NCBI GenBank assembly: GCA_002307115.1
Contig: DBTP01000034.1
Location: 1 to 7,371, forward strand
Origin: Fibrobacter sp. UBA1313
Lineage (GTDB): Bacteria > Fibrobacterota > Fibrobacteria > Fibrobacterales > Fibrobacteraceae
Reading direction: 5' to 3'
Length of the DNA: 7,371 nt
The position numbers and the translations under genes are program-made. Of this stretch, positions 1-6,700 are shown piece after piece. Every line of letters begins with the position of its first letter. The first letter of the stretch is position 1. Under the pieces are notes generated by a model. It was not told the DNA's origin, searched no databases, and saw nothing but the letters and a program-made list of their open reading frames with translations.

Positions 1-506
1 TTGCTACTGGTCGTATCGAACGTGGCATTATCCGTGTTAACGACAAGGTCGAACGCGTTGGTTTGGGTGATACCGCCGAATACGTTGTGACCGGTGTTGA
101 AATGTTCCGTAAGCTTCTCGATGATGCCCAAGCGGGTGATAACGTCGGTTTGCTTTTACGCGGTGCAGAAAAGAAGGACATCGATCGTGGCCAAGTTCTG
201 GCAGCTCCGAAGTCCATTACTCCTCATGCAAACTTTAAGGCCGAAATTTACGTTTTGAAGAAAGACGAAGGTGGCCGTCATACTCCGTTTATGAATGGGT
301 ACCGTCCTCAGTTCTATTTCCGTACCACTGATGTAACTGGTTCGATCCAGCTTCCAGAAGGTATTGAAATGGTGACTCCGGGTGATACCGTTACAATTAC
401 AGTGGAACTCATCGCTCCGATCGCTATGGACAAGCAACTTCGCTTCGCAATTCGCGAAGGTGGTCGCACCGTGGGCGCTGGCTCCGTTACCGAAATCATC
501 AAGTAA
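1..506 (+). CDS. tuf: Elongation factor Tu, 3' part (domains II-III)
   Basis: EF-Tu is the cytoplasmic GTPase that carries aminoacyl-tRNA to the ribosomal A site. The gene enters from the left edge: the first two bases finish a codon and the readable frame starts at base 3 with ATGRIERGII, a conserved domain II segment. About 167 residues and a TAA stop are present. Domain II continues through GVEMFRKLLDDAQAGDNVGLLLRG. Domain III follows, with SITPHANFKAEIYVL, GYRPQFYFRTTDVTGSI and the C-terminal block RFAIREGGRTVGAGSVTEIIK. A TTG at base 63 is internal, not a start, because family-conserved sequence continues upstream of it. The G domain and promoter lie outside the window. rpmG follows after 15 nt. 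Identity is certain from these motifs; whether the genome has a second tuf copy cannot be seen. Confidence 0.97.
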   Translation, partial: ATGRIERGIIRVNDKVERVGLGDTAEYVVTGVEMFRKLLDDAQAGDNVGLLLRGAEKKDIDRGQVLAAPKSITPHANFKAEIYVLKKDEGGRHTPFMNGYRPQFYFRTTDVTGSIQLPEGIEMVTPGDTVTITVELIAPIAMDKQLRFAIREGGRTVGAGSVTEIIK

Positions 507-521
507 GAAAGAGAGAGTAAC

Positions 522-674
522 ATGCCAAGGGAACTAATTACGCTTGAATGTACAGTATGCAACCAGCGCAACTACGATTGCGATAAGAACAAGCGTCTGC
601 ACCCGTCACGCGTAGAACATAAAAAGTACTGCCCGTTTTGTCGTAAGCATACCGTTCACAAGGAAACTAAGTAA
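522..674 (+). CDS. rpmG: 50S ribosomal protein L33
   Basis: A 50-residue basic protein of the large ribosomal subunit, of usual length for L33. It begins MPRELITLECTVCNQRNY and ends in a Lys/His-rich tail, KHTVHKETK. It is the zinc-ribbon (C+) form: two CxxC pairs at C10/C13 and C37/C40 can coordinate one zinc ion, and a fifth cysteine at C20 is unlikely to be a ligand. The ATG is preceded by a purine-rich GAGAGAG stretch serving as ribosome-binding site. It sits 15 nt after tuf and 11 nt before the tRNA-Trp gene, so it is probably co-transcribed with both. L33 next to secE-nusG is common in bacteria. C+ L33 genes in some bacteria have a zinc-independent paralogue elsewhere; nothing here tells whether that holds. 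Confidence 0.96.
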   Translation: MPRELITLECTVCNQRNYDCDKNKRLHPSRVEHKKYCPFCRKHTVHKETK

Positions 675-685
675 GGAAATTAAAT

Positions 686-758
686 AGGTCGGTAGCTCAA
701 TTGGTAGAGTTACGGTCTCCAAAACCGTCGGTTGGGGGTTCGATTCCCTCCCGACCTG
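686..758 (+). tRNA. trnW: tRNA-Trp (anticodon CCA)
   Basis: A complete 73-nt cloverleaf can be drawn. The acceptor stem is AGGTCGG/CCGACCT. The D arm is GCTC/GAGT, closed by one G-T pair. The anticodon stem is ACGGT/ACCGT with loop CTCCAAA, placing the CCA anticodon at 719-721. The variable loop has 5 nt, and the T arm is GGGGG/CCCTC (one G-T pair) with loop TTCGATT. The A1-U72 pair and discriminator G at 758 match known bacterial TrpRS identity elements. The 3' CCA is not encoded (TTT follows), so it must be added after transcription. It lies 11 nt after rpmG and 22 nt before secE, so it is probably cut from a longer mRNA. A tRNA-Trp next to secE-nusG is a widespread bacterial arrangement. 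Confidence 0.97.
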
Positions 759-780
759 TTTCACTTCCGGAGTCTAAAAA

Positions 781-969
781 ATGCAAAAAATCCAGCAATA
801 CATTAAAGAAGTCATTCAGGAATTGAAGAAAGTGACCTGGCCGACCTGGGAAGAGCTCAAGGGTTCAACGATGGTTGTGATTCTCTTTAGCGTCATTATG
901 GGATGCTACATTGCAGGACTTGACTTTGTTTTTGCTATGCTTGTAGAAAAATTCTTAGGTCGCGGGTAA
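781..969 (+). CDS. secE: Preprotein translocase subunit SecE
   Basis: SecE is the small inner-membrane subunit that clamps the SecY channel of the general secretion pathway. The 62-residue product is the short single-span form usual outside the enterobacteria, whose SecE has two extra N-terminal spans. An amphipathic cytoplasmic helix (about 1-15) leads into the conserved KKVTWPTWEEL motif at 16-26. One hydrophobic membrane segment follows at about 31-55, then a short basic end. The ATG follows a modest CCGGAG element about 10 nt upstream. nusG begins 6 nt after the stop, and this secE-nusG pair is one of the most conserved bacterial gene neighbourhoods. Assignment rests on the motif, topology and position together. 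Confidence 0.97.
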   Translation: MQKIQQYIKEVIQELKKVTWPTWEELKGSTMVVILFSVIMGCYIAGLDFVFAMLVEKFLGRG

Positions 970-975
970 AATAAT

Positions 976-1512
976 ATGAAATGGTACGCGATACATACTT
1001 TTTCTGGTCAAGAAAGCAATATCAAGAAACATCTTGAGATGTTGATTGAGCGCGAAGGCGTTCAAGATAAGTTCGGTCGCATACTTGTGCCACAGAAAGT
1101 GGTGCAAAGCAATGTCCGCGGTAAACGCAAGACAACGGTACAGAATCTATTTCCTGCGTATATCATTGTTGAAATGGAGCTGGACGAGCTCACCCAGCAC
1201 CTGGTAACGACCATTCAAGGTGTTACCCATTTTGGAGGAACTAGCAGACTGAATAAGGTGCCAGTTCCTCTACGTCAGAGCGAGGTCGATCGCCTTCTTG
1301 GTGTTGATCCTGAAGACAACTTGGAAGGTGAGATCCAAATTCCCTATGTGGTTGGCGATAGTGTTTGCATCAAGGAAGGTCCATTCAAGGGCTTTGTAGG
1401 CACTGTGGAAGAAATTATGACTGATAAATTAAAACTTAAAGTCATGGTATCCGTGTTCGGACGTTCCACGCCAGTCGAGCTTGGTTTTGGCCAAGTGGAG
1501 ACAGTCTCTTAA
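976..1512 (+). CDS. nusG: Transcription termination/antitermination factor NusG
   Basis: NusG binds the clamp of RNA polymerase through its N-terminal domain and contacts ribosomal protein S10 or Rho through its C-terminal KOW domain, affecting pausing, coupling and termination. The 178-residue length is typical. The NGN domain (about 1-110) opens with MKWYAIHTFSGQE and includes FPAYIIVEMEL and GVTHFGG. The KOW domain (about 124-178) carries VGDSVCIKEGPFKGFVGTVE and ends in VSVFGRSTPVELGFGQVE. There is no large inserted domain as seen in some lineages. The ATG lies 6 nt after the secE stop and has no strong Shine-Dalgarno sequence, so translation is plausibly coupled to secE. rplK follows after 30 nt. 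Confidence 0.97.
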   Translation: MKWYAIHTFSGQESNIKKHLEMLIEREGVQDKFGRILVPQKVVQSNVRGKRKTTVQNLFPAYIIVEMELDELTQHLVTTIQGVTHFGGTSRLNKVPVPLRQSEVDRLLGVDPEDNLEGEIQIPYVVGDSVCIKEGPFKGFVGTVEEIMTDKLKLKVMVSVFGRSTPVELGFGQVETVS

Positions 1513-1542
1513 CTCTAGGGTTTTTGTAACGGAGAATAAAAA

Positions 1543-1968
1543 GTGGCTAAGAAAATTACAGGTTACATTAAGCTCCAAATCCCCGGTGGCGCGGCAAATC
1601 CGTCTCCTCCGGTGGGTCCAGCCCTTGGTCAAAAGGGTGTGAACATTATGGAGTTTTGTAAGCAATTTAATGCTAAGACGCAAGATGCCAAAGGAATGAT
1701 TATTCCTGTGGTTATCACGGTCTATGCAGACAAAAGCTTTACCTTCATTACGAAGGTCTCGCCAGTAGCAGTTCTTATTAAGAAAGCTGTTGGTATCGAA
1801 AGCGCCTCGGGTGAACCCAACCGTAAAAAAGTTGCTAAGATCACTCAAGCCCAGATCAAGGAAATCGCTCAAAAGAAGATGCCTGATCTGAATACAATCG
1901 ACCTCGAAGCCGCCATGCGTATGGTTACGGGCACTGCCCGTTCCATGGGTGTGGATGTGATTGACTGA
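1543..1968 (+). CDS. rplK: 50S ribosomal protein L11
   Basis: L11 binds the GTPase-associated region of 23S rRNA at the base of the ribosomal stalk and is the target site of thiostrepton-type antibiotics. The 141-residue product has the N-terminal domain (about 1-70) with NPSPPVGPALGQKGVNIMEF; prolines P22 and P26, where thiostrepton-resistance changes are known, are the usual residues. The rRNA-binding C-terminal domain (about 76-141) contains SGEPNRKKVAKIT and ends with GTARSMGVDVID. The start is GTG, supported by GGAG at 1531-1534, 8 nt upstream, and by the conserved MAKK N-terminus. The linker between domains reads KVSPVAVL where many L11 proteins have KTPPA. It is the first gene of the stalk cluster and probably shares a transcript with nusG. 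Confidence 0.97.
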   Translation: MAKKITGYIKLQIPGGAANPSPPVGPALGQKGVNIMEFCKQFNAKTQDAKGMIIPVVITVYADKSFTFITKVSPVAVLIKKAVGIESASGEPNRKKVAKITQAQIKEIAQKKMPDLNTIDLEAAMRMVTGTARSMGVDVID

Positions 1969-2001
1969 GAGGCAGGTAATTAACCGTTAGATGTATCTGA
2001 C

Positions 2002-2005
2002 AGGA
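2002..2005 (+). promoter_or_regulatory. Ribosome-binding site fixing the rplA start
   Basis: AGGA sits 6 nt upstream of the ATG at 2012. An earlier in-frame ATG at 1991 would add seven residues (MYLTGNT), but it lacks a comparable site at proper spacing and the extra residues do not look like an L1 N-terminus. The site would itself lie within that longer reading frame, so the downstream ATG is preferred. Confidence 0.75.
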
Positions 2006-2011
2006 AACACC

Positions 2012-2698
2012 ATGTTCAGAGGAAAAAAATACAAGAAAGTGGTTGAAGCCTATGACCGTACTAAAACGTATGGTGTAGATGAAGCCATTCAAATTCTTAA
2101 AAAGTCCGAGGTGAAGTTCGACCAAACGGTCGAGTTGCACTTTAATCTCGGTGTGGATCCAAAACATTCCGACCAAGTGGTTCGTGGCACAGTAGTGCTT
2201 CCCCATGGCACCGGACGTAAGGTCCGTGTTCTCGTATTCTGTAAGGATAATAACTTCCAGGTTGCGAAGGATGCTGGTGCTGATTACGTGGGTGGCGATG
2301 ACTTGGTTCAGAAAATTCTGGGTGGCTGGCTCGACTTTGATTCCGTTATTGCTACTCCCGACATGATGCCGGTGATTAGTAAGGTTGCAAAGGTTCTTGG
2401 CCCCCGTGGATTGATGCCTAGTCCTAAGGCTGGTACAGTCACTATTAATGTGGCTCAGACCGTCAAAGAACTGAAGGCCGGTAAGATCCAGTATCGCGTA
2501 GATAAGGGTGCGAACGTGCACGCCCCGGTTGGTAAGCTCTCGTTCACAGTCGAACAGCTCGCTGAAAATGCGAAGGTTGTTATCGATTCTGTGATGAAGG
2601 CGAAGCCGCAGACTTCTAAGGGTACATTCATCAAGAGTCTATCTATGACTGCGACGATGACCCCTAGCGTTAAACTTGATTTGGGCATGACCCGATAG
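2012..2698 (+). CDS. rplA: 50S ribosomal protein L1
   Basis: L1 forms the mobile L1 stalk at the ribosomal E site and helps release deacylated tRNA; in several bacteria it also represses its own operon by binding the L11-L1 mRNA. With the ATG at 2012 the product is 228 residues, close to the usual length, beginning MFRGKKYKKV. Domain I is formed by about 1-66 and 160-228, and domain II by about 67-159. Recognisable blocks are GTVVLPHGTGRKVRV (59-73), VLGPRGLMPSPKAGTV (128-143), YRVDKGANVHAPVGK (161-175) and the C-terminal KGTFIKSLSMTATMTPSVK. The gene lies 43 nt after rplK and only 8 nt before rplJ. I could not recognise an L1-binding mRNA motif in the short gap upstream of rplK. An alternative start at 1991 is possible but less likely. 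Confidence 0.96.
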   Translation: MFRGKKYKKVVEAYDRTKTYGVDEAIQILKKSEVKFDQTVELHFNLGVDPKHSDQVVRGTVVLPHGTGRKVRVLVFCKDNNFQVAKDAGADYVGGDDLVQKILGGWLDFDSVIATPDMMPVISKVAKVLGPRGLMPSPKAGTVTINVAQTVKELKAGKIQYRVDKGANVHAPVGKLSFTVEQLAENAKVVIDSVMKAKPQTSKGTFIKSLSMTATMTPSVKLDLGMTR

Positions 2699-2701
2699 GA
2701 G
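2697..2701 (+). promoter_or_regulatory. rplJ ribosome-binding site overlapping the rplA stop
   Basis: AGGAG at 2697-2701 shares its first two bases with the rplA TAG stop (2696-2698) and is 5 nt before the rplJ ATG. This layout favours translational coupling of L10 to L1, since a ribosome terminating on rplA would occupy or expose the site. Confidence 0.8.
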
Positions 2702-2706
2702 ACACC

Positions 2707-3210
2707 ATGAAAGCTGTAGTTAAAAAACAACAGACTGTGGATGCTATCGTTGAGTCCTTCAAGGGGGCGACTGCAATCTACCTACTGAATTATCAGGGTA
2801 TCACTGTTGAAAAAGACAGCCTACTTCGCCGTAACCTTAAGGCTAAGGGCGTGAAGTATTGTGCTGTTAAGAATACTCTTCTGAAGCGTGTTCTTGCAAA
2901 GCTAGACGTCAAGGGTCTCGACGATGCGCTCGTCGGTGCAACCTCTGTGATGGTTGGTTTTGAAGAAGATCCTCTGCTTCCGGCTCGTGAAATCGAAGCG
3001 TTCCATAAGACGAACGCAGATTTCCTCATCGCGAAGAGTATCTTTGTCGACGGCAAGATGATGCCTGGTTCTGCTGTTGTTAACCTTTCCAAGATTCCGG
3101 ATCGCAAGGGCATGCTTGCCCAGTTGGTCACGATCATTCTTGGACCGGGTTCGACAATCGCGGGTCAGTTGAAGACTATTACTGAGAAACTGGAAAAAGA
3201 GGCCGGCTGA
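2707..3210 (+). CDS. rplJ: 50S ribosomal protein L10
   Basis: L10 (P0 equivalent) anchors the L7/L12 dimers to 23S rRNA at the base of the flexible stalk. The 167-residue product matches the family length. The rRNA-binding N-terminal domain includes IYLLNYQGITVEKDSLLRRN (24-43) and the VKYCAVKNTLLKRVL block (49-63). The C-terminal helix that carries L12 dimers corresponds to about 135-167 (LAQLVTIILGPG, then QLKTITEKLEKEAG). It is of ordinary, not extended, length, so two L12 dimers is a reasonable guess; this is inference. The start is fixed by AGGAG overlapping the rplA stop. rplL follows after 59 nt, the usual pairing. The 3' end of the gene overlaps a small predicted RNA hairpin (3199-3219). 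Confidence 0.97.
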   Translation: MKAVVKKQQTVDAIVESFKGATAIYLLNYQGITVEKDSLLRRNLKAKGVKYCAVKNTLLKRVLAKLDVKGLDDALVGATSVMVGFEEDPLLPAREIEAFHKTNADFLIAKSIFVDGKMMPGSAVVNLSKIPDRKGMLAQLVTIILGPGSTIAGQLKTITEKLEKEAG

Positions 3211-3219
3211 TCGGACCTC
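3199..3219 (+). promoter_or_regulatory. Small hairpin spanning the rplJ stop codon
   Basis: GAGGCCG (3199-3205) can pair with CGGACCTC (3212-3219), giving seven base pairs with one bulged A at 3215 and a six-nt loop that contains the TGA stop. No T-run follows, so it is not an intrinsic terminator. It could be an RNA processing or stability element helping to set the L10:L12 ratio, or simply chance pairing. The pairing is seen; the role is inferred. Confidence 0.35.
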
Positions 3220-3269
3220 CCACAATCACACAAGAAACTATAAAAACGGAATAATCGGAGAAACACATC

Positions 3270-3641
3270 ATGGCAACAGATATCAAGGCTATTGGTGATC
3301 AAATCGCGGGTCTTACCCTTCTCGAAGCTAAGCAATTGGCTGACTACCTTAAAGAAACCCACGGCATTGAAGCCGCTGCTGGTGGCGGAGTCGTTATGGC
3401 TGCTGCTCCTGCTGAAGCTGTAGAAGAAAAGACCGAATTCGACATTGTACTCGTTGAATGCGGTGCTAAGAAAATGGATGTCCTTAAGGCTATCCGTACA
3501 ATTACGGGTCTCGGTCTCAAGGAAGCCAAGGATCTCGTGGAGAAGGCTAACAGCATGGTGAAGGAAGCTGCACCAAAGGCTGATGCCGAAAAGATTAAGA
3601 AGGAACTGGAAGACCTCGGAGCAAAGGTCGCTCTGAAGTAA
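3270..3641 (+). CDS. rplL: 50S ribosomal protein L7/L12
   Basis: L7/L12 is the multicopy stalk protein that recruits and activates translation GTPases. At 123 residues it has normal length. An N-terminal dimerisation domain (about 1-33, with IAGLTLLEAKQLADYLKE) leads into an Ala/Gly/Glu-rich flexible hinge (about 34-53). The C-terminal factor-binding domain (54-123) contains TEFDIVLVECGAKK and GLGLKEAKDLVEK. K68, R76 and K87 sit at the spacing of E. coli K65, R73 and K84, which contact factor G domains. C64 is a minor difference in a usually cysteine-free protein. GGAG at 3257-3260, 9 nt upstream of the ATG, gives it its own strong ribosome-binding site, as expected for a protein made in several copies per L10. 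A strong hairpin lies downstream. Confidence 0.97.
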   Translation: MATDIKAIGDQIAGLTLLEAKQLADYLKETHGIEAAAGGGVVMAAAPAEAVEEKTEFDIVLVECGAKKMDVLKAIRTITGLGLKEAKDLVEKANSMVKEAAPKADAEKIKKELEDLGAKVALK

Positions 3642-3666
3642 TGCTTTCAGCTCATTGATCCTTAAA

Positions 3667-3709
3667 ACCAAATGCCTGCACGAGCGTGTGGGCTTTTGGT
3701 CTTTCTCTT
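3667..3709 (+). terminator. Attenuator-like hairpin between rplL and rpoB
   Basis: The 101-nt gap between rplL and rpoB holds an inverted repeat: 3667-3681 pairs with 3686-3700 through 14 base pairs (two of them G-T) interrupted by one T-T mismatch at 3673/3694, closing a GAGC tetraloop. A pyrimidine tail CTTTCTCTT (3701-3709) follows, less uniform than a classical U-run. In E. coli the rplL-rpoB gap is known to hold a partial terminator plus an RNase III site that lowers rpoB expression relative to ribosomal proteins. A leaky terminator here would serve the same purpose, although processing without termination is equally compatible. No convincing promoter was found between the hairpin and rpoB, so complete termination is unlikely. 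Confidence 0.65.
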
Positions 3710-3742
3710 GTTCAAGGTTTTTCACCGGATGAGGTATTTTCA

Positions 3743-6700
3743 ATGACGGAGCGAAAAAGCTACTCCTCCAATAAGTTCCAACTGGAACTTCCATACTTGG
3801 TCGAAGTCCAAAAAGCTTCATATGATCAATTCCTCCAAAATGGCGTTTCTCCACAGAAACGTTTGAAGGTGGGTTTGGAAAGAGTTTTCCAAGACATATT
3901 CCCCATTTCAGACATGAAGGAACTCTTCTCCCTGAAGTACGAAGGGTACTTCTTCGGAATCCCAAAGTATAGCATCCAGGAATGCCGCGAACGCGGCTTA
4001 ACGCATTCCATTCCGCTTCATGCGAATCTGTCGCTTCAAGTTTTTGAAGAAGATGGTGAAGATCGCAAGCTGAAAGAAGAAATCAAAAATGATGTTCTCA
4101 TTTGCGAACTTCCGATCATGACGGATAATGGAACATTCATTATTAATGGTGCAGAGCGAGTTGTCGTTTCGCAGTTGCATCGTTCTCCAGGCGTGAGCTT
4201 CGATGAAGATCTTCTCCCGAATGGTCGTTCTGACTTTAAGAGTCGTATTATTCCACATCGCGGTGCGTGGGTGGAATTTAATACCGATGGAGATATTCTC
4301 TATCTCATCATCGACCGTAAAAAGAAGATCCCTGCGACGGCTTTGTTACGCTGTATAGGTTTTGAAACTACACAGGCTATTTTGAATCTTTTCTACACGA
4401 ATGTAGAGAAGGTGACTCTCGATCCTAGCAAACTTGAAGCCTATTATGGCCGTATTGTTTTCTCGGACGTCATTGACAAGGATTCTGGTGAAGTAATTCT
4501 GGAAGCCAATAAAGTCTTTGATGAAAAGAGCAGTGAACGTTTATGCGAAAGTGGTGTTTTTGATGTCGTTTTCTTGAACGCGGATGAAGATAATCAGCTC
4601 ATTCATAACACCCTTTCTGTGGATAAGTGTCGCAATAAGGAAGAGGCATTTAAACAAATTTATTCTGTGACTCACCAGTCTCAGGAAGAAGCTCCTAATG
4701 CAGCAACGGCACAGATTTTCTTTGAGAATTTGTTCCTTCGCGATCCTCGTAAATATGACCTTGGTGAAGTCGGTCGTTATCGTCTGAATGCTAAGGTTTA
4801 TACTCCGAATATTGAAAAGCAACTTGCGTCTAAGGGTATGGCGAAGCCACCTCTTACCACCATGACAATGACTGAGGCTGATTTCCTTGGCATTATTGAC
4901 TATATGGTTGGCCTCTATTGCGGTGTTGATGGTTATGCTCTTGATGATATTGATCACTTGGGCAATCGTCGTACTCGTTCTGTAGGTGAACTTCTTGCAA
5001 ACCAGCTCTCAGTAGGCCTGAGCCGTATGAGCCGTGTTATTCGTGAAAATCTTTCTCTCCGTGAGAGTGAAGGTCTTACACCACGAGATTTGGTGAATAC
5101 TCGTACGGTCAATTCTGTCGTTCAAGCGTTCTTTGGTTCCAGCCAATTGTCTCAGTTTATGGACCAAATGAATCCGCTGTCCGAATTGACTCATAAGCGT
5201 CGTCTTTCGGCCTTGGGCCCTGGTGGTCTTTCTCGTGAACGCGCTGGCTTCGAAGTCCGCGACGTGCACTATACTCACTATGGACGTCTTTGCCCGATTG
5301 AAACCCCTGAAGGACCGAACATTGGTCTTATCAACTCTCTTGCTACCTTTGCCGTTATCAATCACTTTGGCTTTATCGAGACTCCGTACCGTATTGTCGG
5401 TCTCGTAGAGTTCCGTGATGCCACAGGCAAGCCTTGTTTCTTCCCTGAAGAAAAATGGCACTTTGGTTTGTTTAAAGGCTTTGTTCGTGAACCGCATCTC
5501 TTCGTTCTTCTGGAGCTTTCTCTCAAGGAACAGCAACAGGTTCGTACCACGCTGGATCATGGACAACGTTTTCTCTTTGATTCATTCATCAACAAGGTGT
5601 TTGAATTCAAAGGTGCATCCAAGAGCATTTTCGTTCGCAACGGTACTGTTTTGGAGTCTTTCGCAGGTAAGCCGGACTATGTTCAGACTTCCTCCGTGAT
5701 CAACCAAAAGGTTTCCAGTTTTATCACTTATCTTACTGCTGATGAAGAAGACAACTATAGAGTTGCTCCGGCGAGTACGCCGTTGGATGATGATAACTGC
5801 TTTATTGATGAATTTGTGATTGTCCGTGACAAGAGTGAATATCCTCATGTTCCTCGTGCAGCTCAAATTGCTATTGATGACCTTACGACAGAACGTATTG
5901 ATTTGATGGATGTGGCGCCGAAGCAGATTGTATCAATCGCTGCGGGTCTTATTCCATTCCTCGAACATGATGATGCGAACCGTGCGTTGATGGGTTCTAA
6001 CATGCAACGCCAAGCCGTTCCACTACTTCGTGCTGAAGCTCCTGTCATCGGTACCGGTCTCGAAGCGCGCGCCGCTTTGGATTCCGGTACTGTTGTTCGT
6101 GCGCAGCATTCGGGTCGCGTTAAGTTTGTAGATGCTACTCAGATTATCGTGGAACGGGGCAATTTGGTGGATGGAACTTTCCAGCCGCTTGAAGGCCTTG
6201 GCGAAAATTTTGAGTTCTTGGGACATGAACCTATCGATGAATACATTCTTCGTAAGTTCGAACGTTCTAACCAAGATTCTTGCATTAACCAAAAGCCAGT
6301 TGTTGATGTGGGTCACTTTGTAGAAGCGGGTGAAGTTCTTGCTGATGGCGCTTCTACCGACCATGGGGAACTTGCTCTCGGTAAAAATATTTTGATTGGC
6401 TTTTTGCCTTGGAATGGTTACAACTACGAAGATGCTGTGATCATTTCTGAAGAATTGGCAATCAAGGATACCTTTACCTCCATTCATATTGAAGAATACG
6501 AATTGGAAGTACGTGATACCAAGCGCGGTCCTGAAGAATTGACTCGCGAAATTCCGAACGTGGGCGAAGAGGCCCTCCGTAATCTTGATGAGAACGGTAT
6601 TGTTCGTGTCGGTGCGGAAGTGCGTGCCGATGATATTCTTGTGGGTAAGGTTACGCCTAAGGGTGAAACTGAACTTTCTCCAGAAGAACGCTTACTTCGC

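Noticed and set aside
1498..1525. GAGA-CAG-TCTC repeat at the nusG stop followed by a TTTTT run, as a terminator or L1 target
   Set aside because: The stem is only four pairs with a three-nt loop, and the T-run is more than 10 nt away; too weak to call, and no L1-binding motif could be recognised.
1991..2011. Upstream ATG as the true start of rplA
   Set aside because: Lacks a properly spaced ribosome-binding site and would add MYLTGNT, which does not resemble L1 N-termini; the ATG at 2012 has AGGA 6 nt upstream.
1925..2521. Minus-strand open frame of 198 codons opposite rplK/rplA
   Set aside because: Shadow of L1 coding sequence; composition (His/Asn/Thr-rich) is typical of antisense translation and no domain is recognisable.
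3216..3246. TATAAA-like box in the rplJ-rplL spacer as a promoter for rplL
   Set aside because: No acceptable -35 element at proper distance; the spacer is simply A-rich, as is common before ribosome-binding sites.
3708..3740. Possible promoter for rpoB (TTGTTC ... TATTTT)
   Set aside because: The spacing is about 21 nt, longer than normal, the -10-like box overlaps the region just before the ATG, and a start from it would leave almost no leader.
3165..3965. Minus-strand open frame of 266 codons across rplJ end, rplL and the rpoB start
   Set aside because: It is antisense to three confidently identified genes, its product (Ser/Phe/Leu/Cys-rich) looks like reverse-complement shadow, and no ribosome-binding site or family motif is evident.
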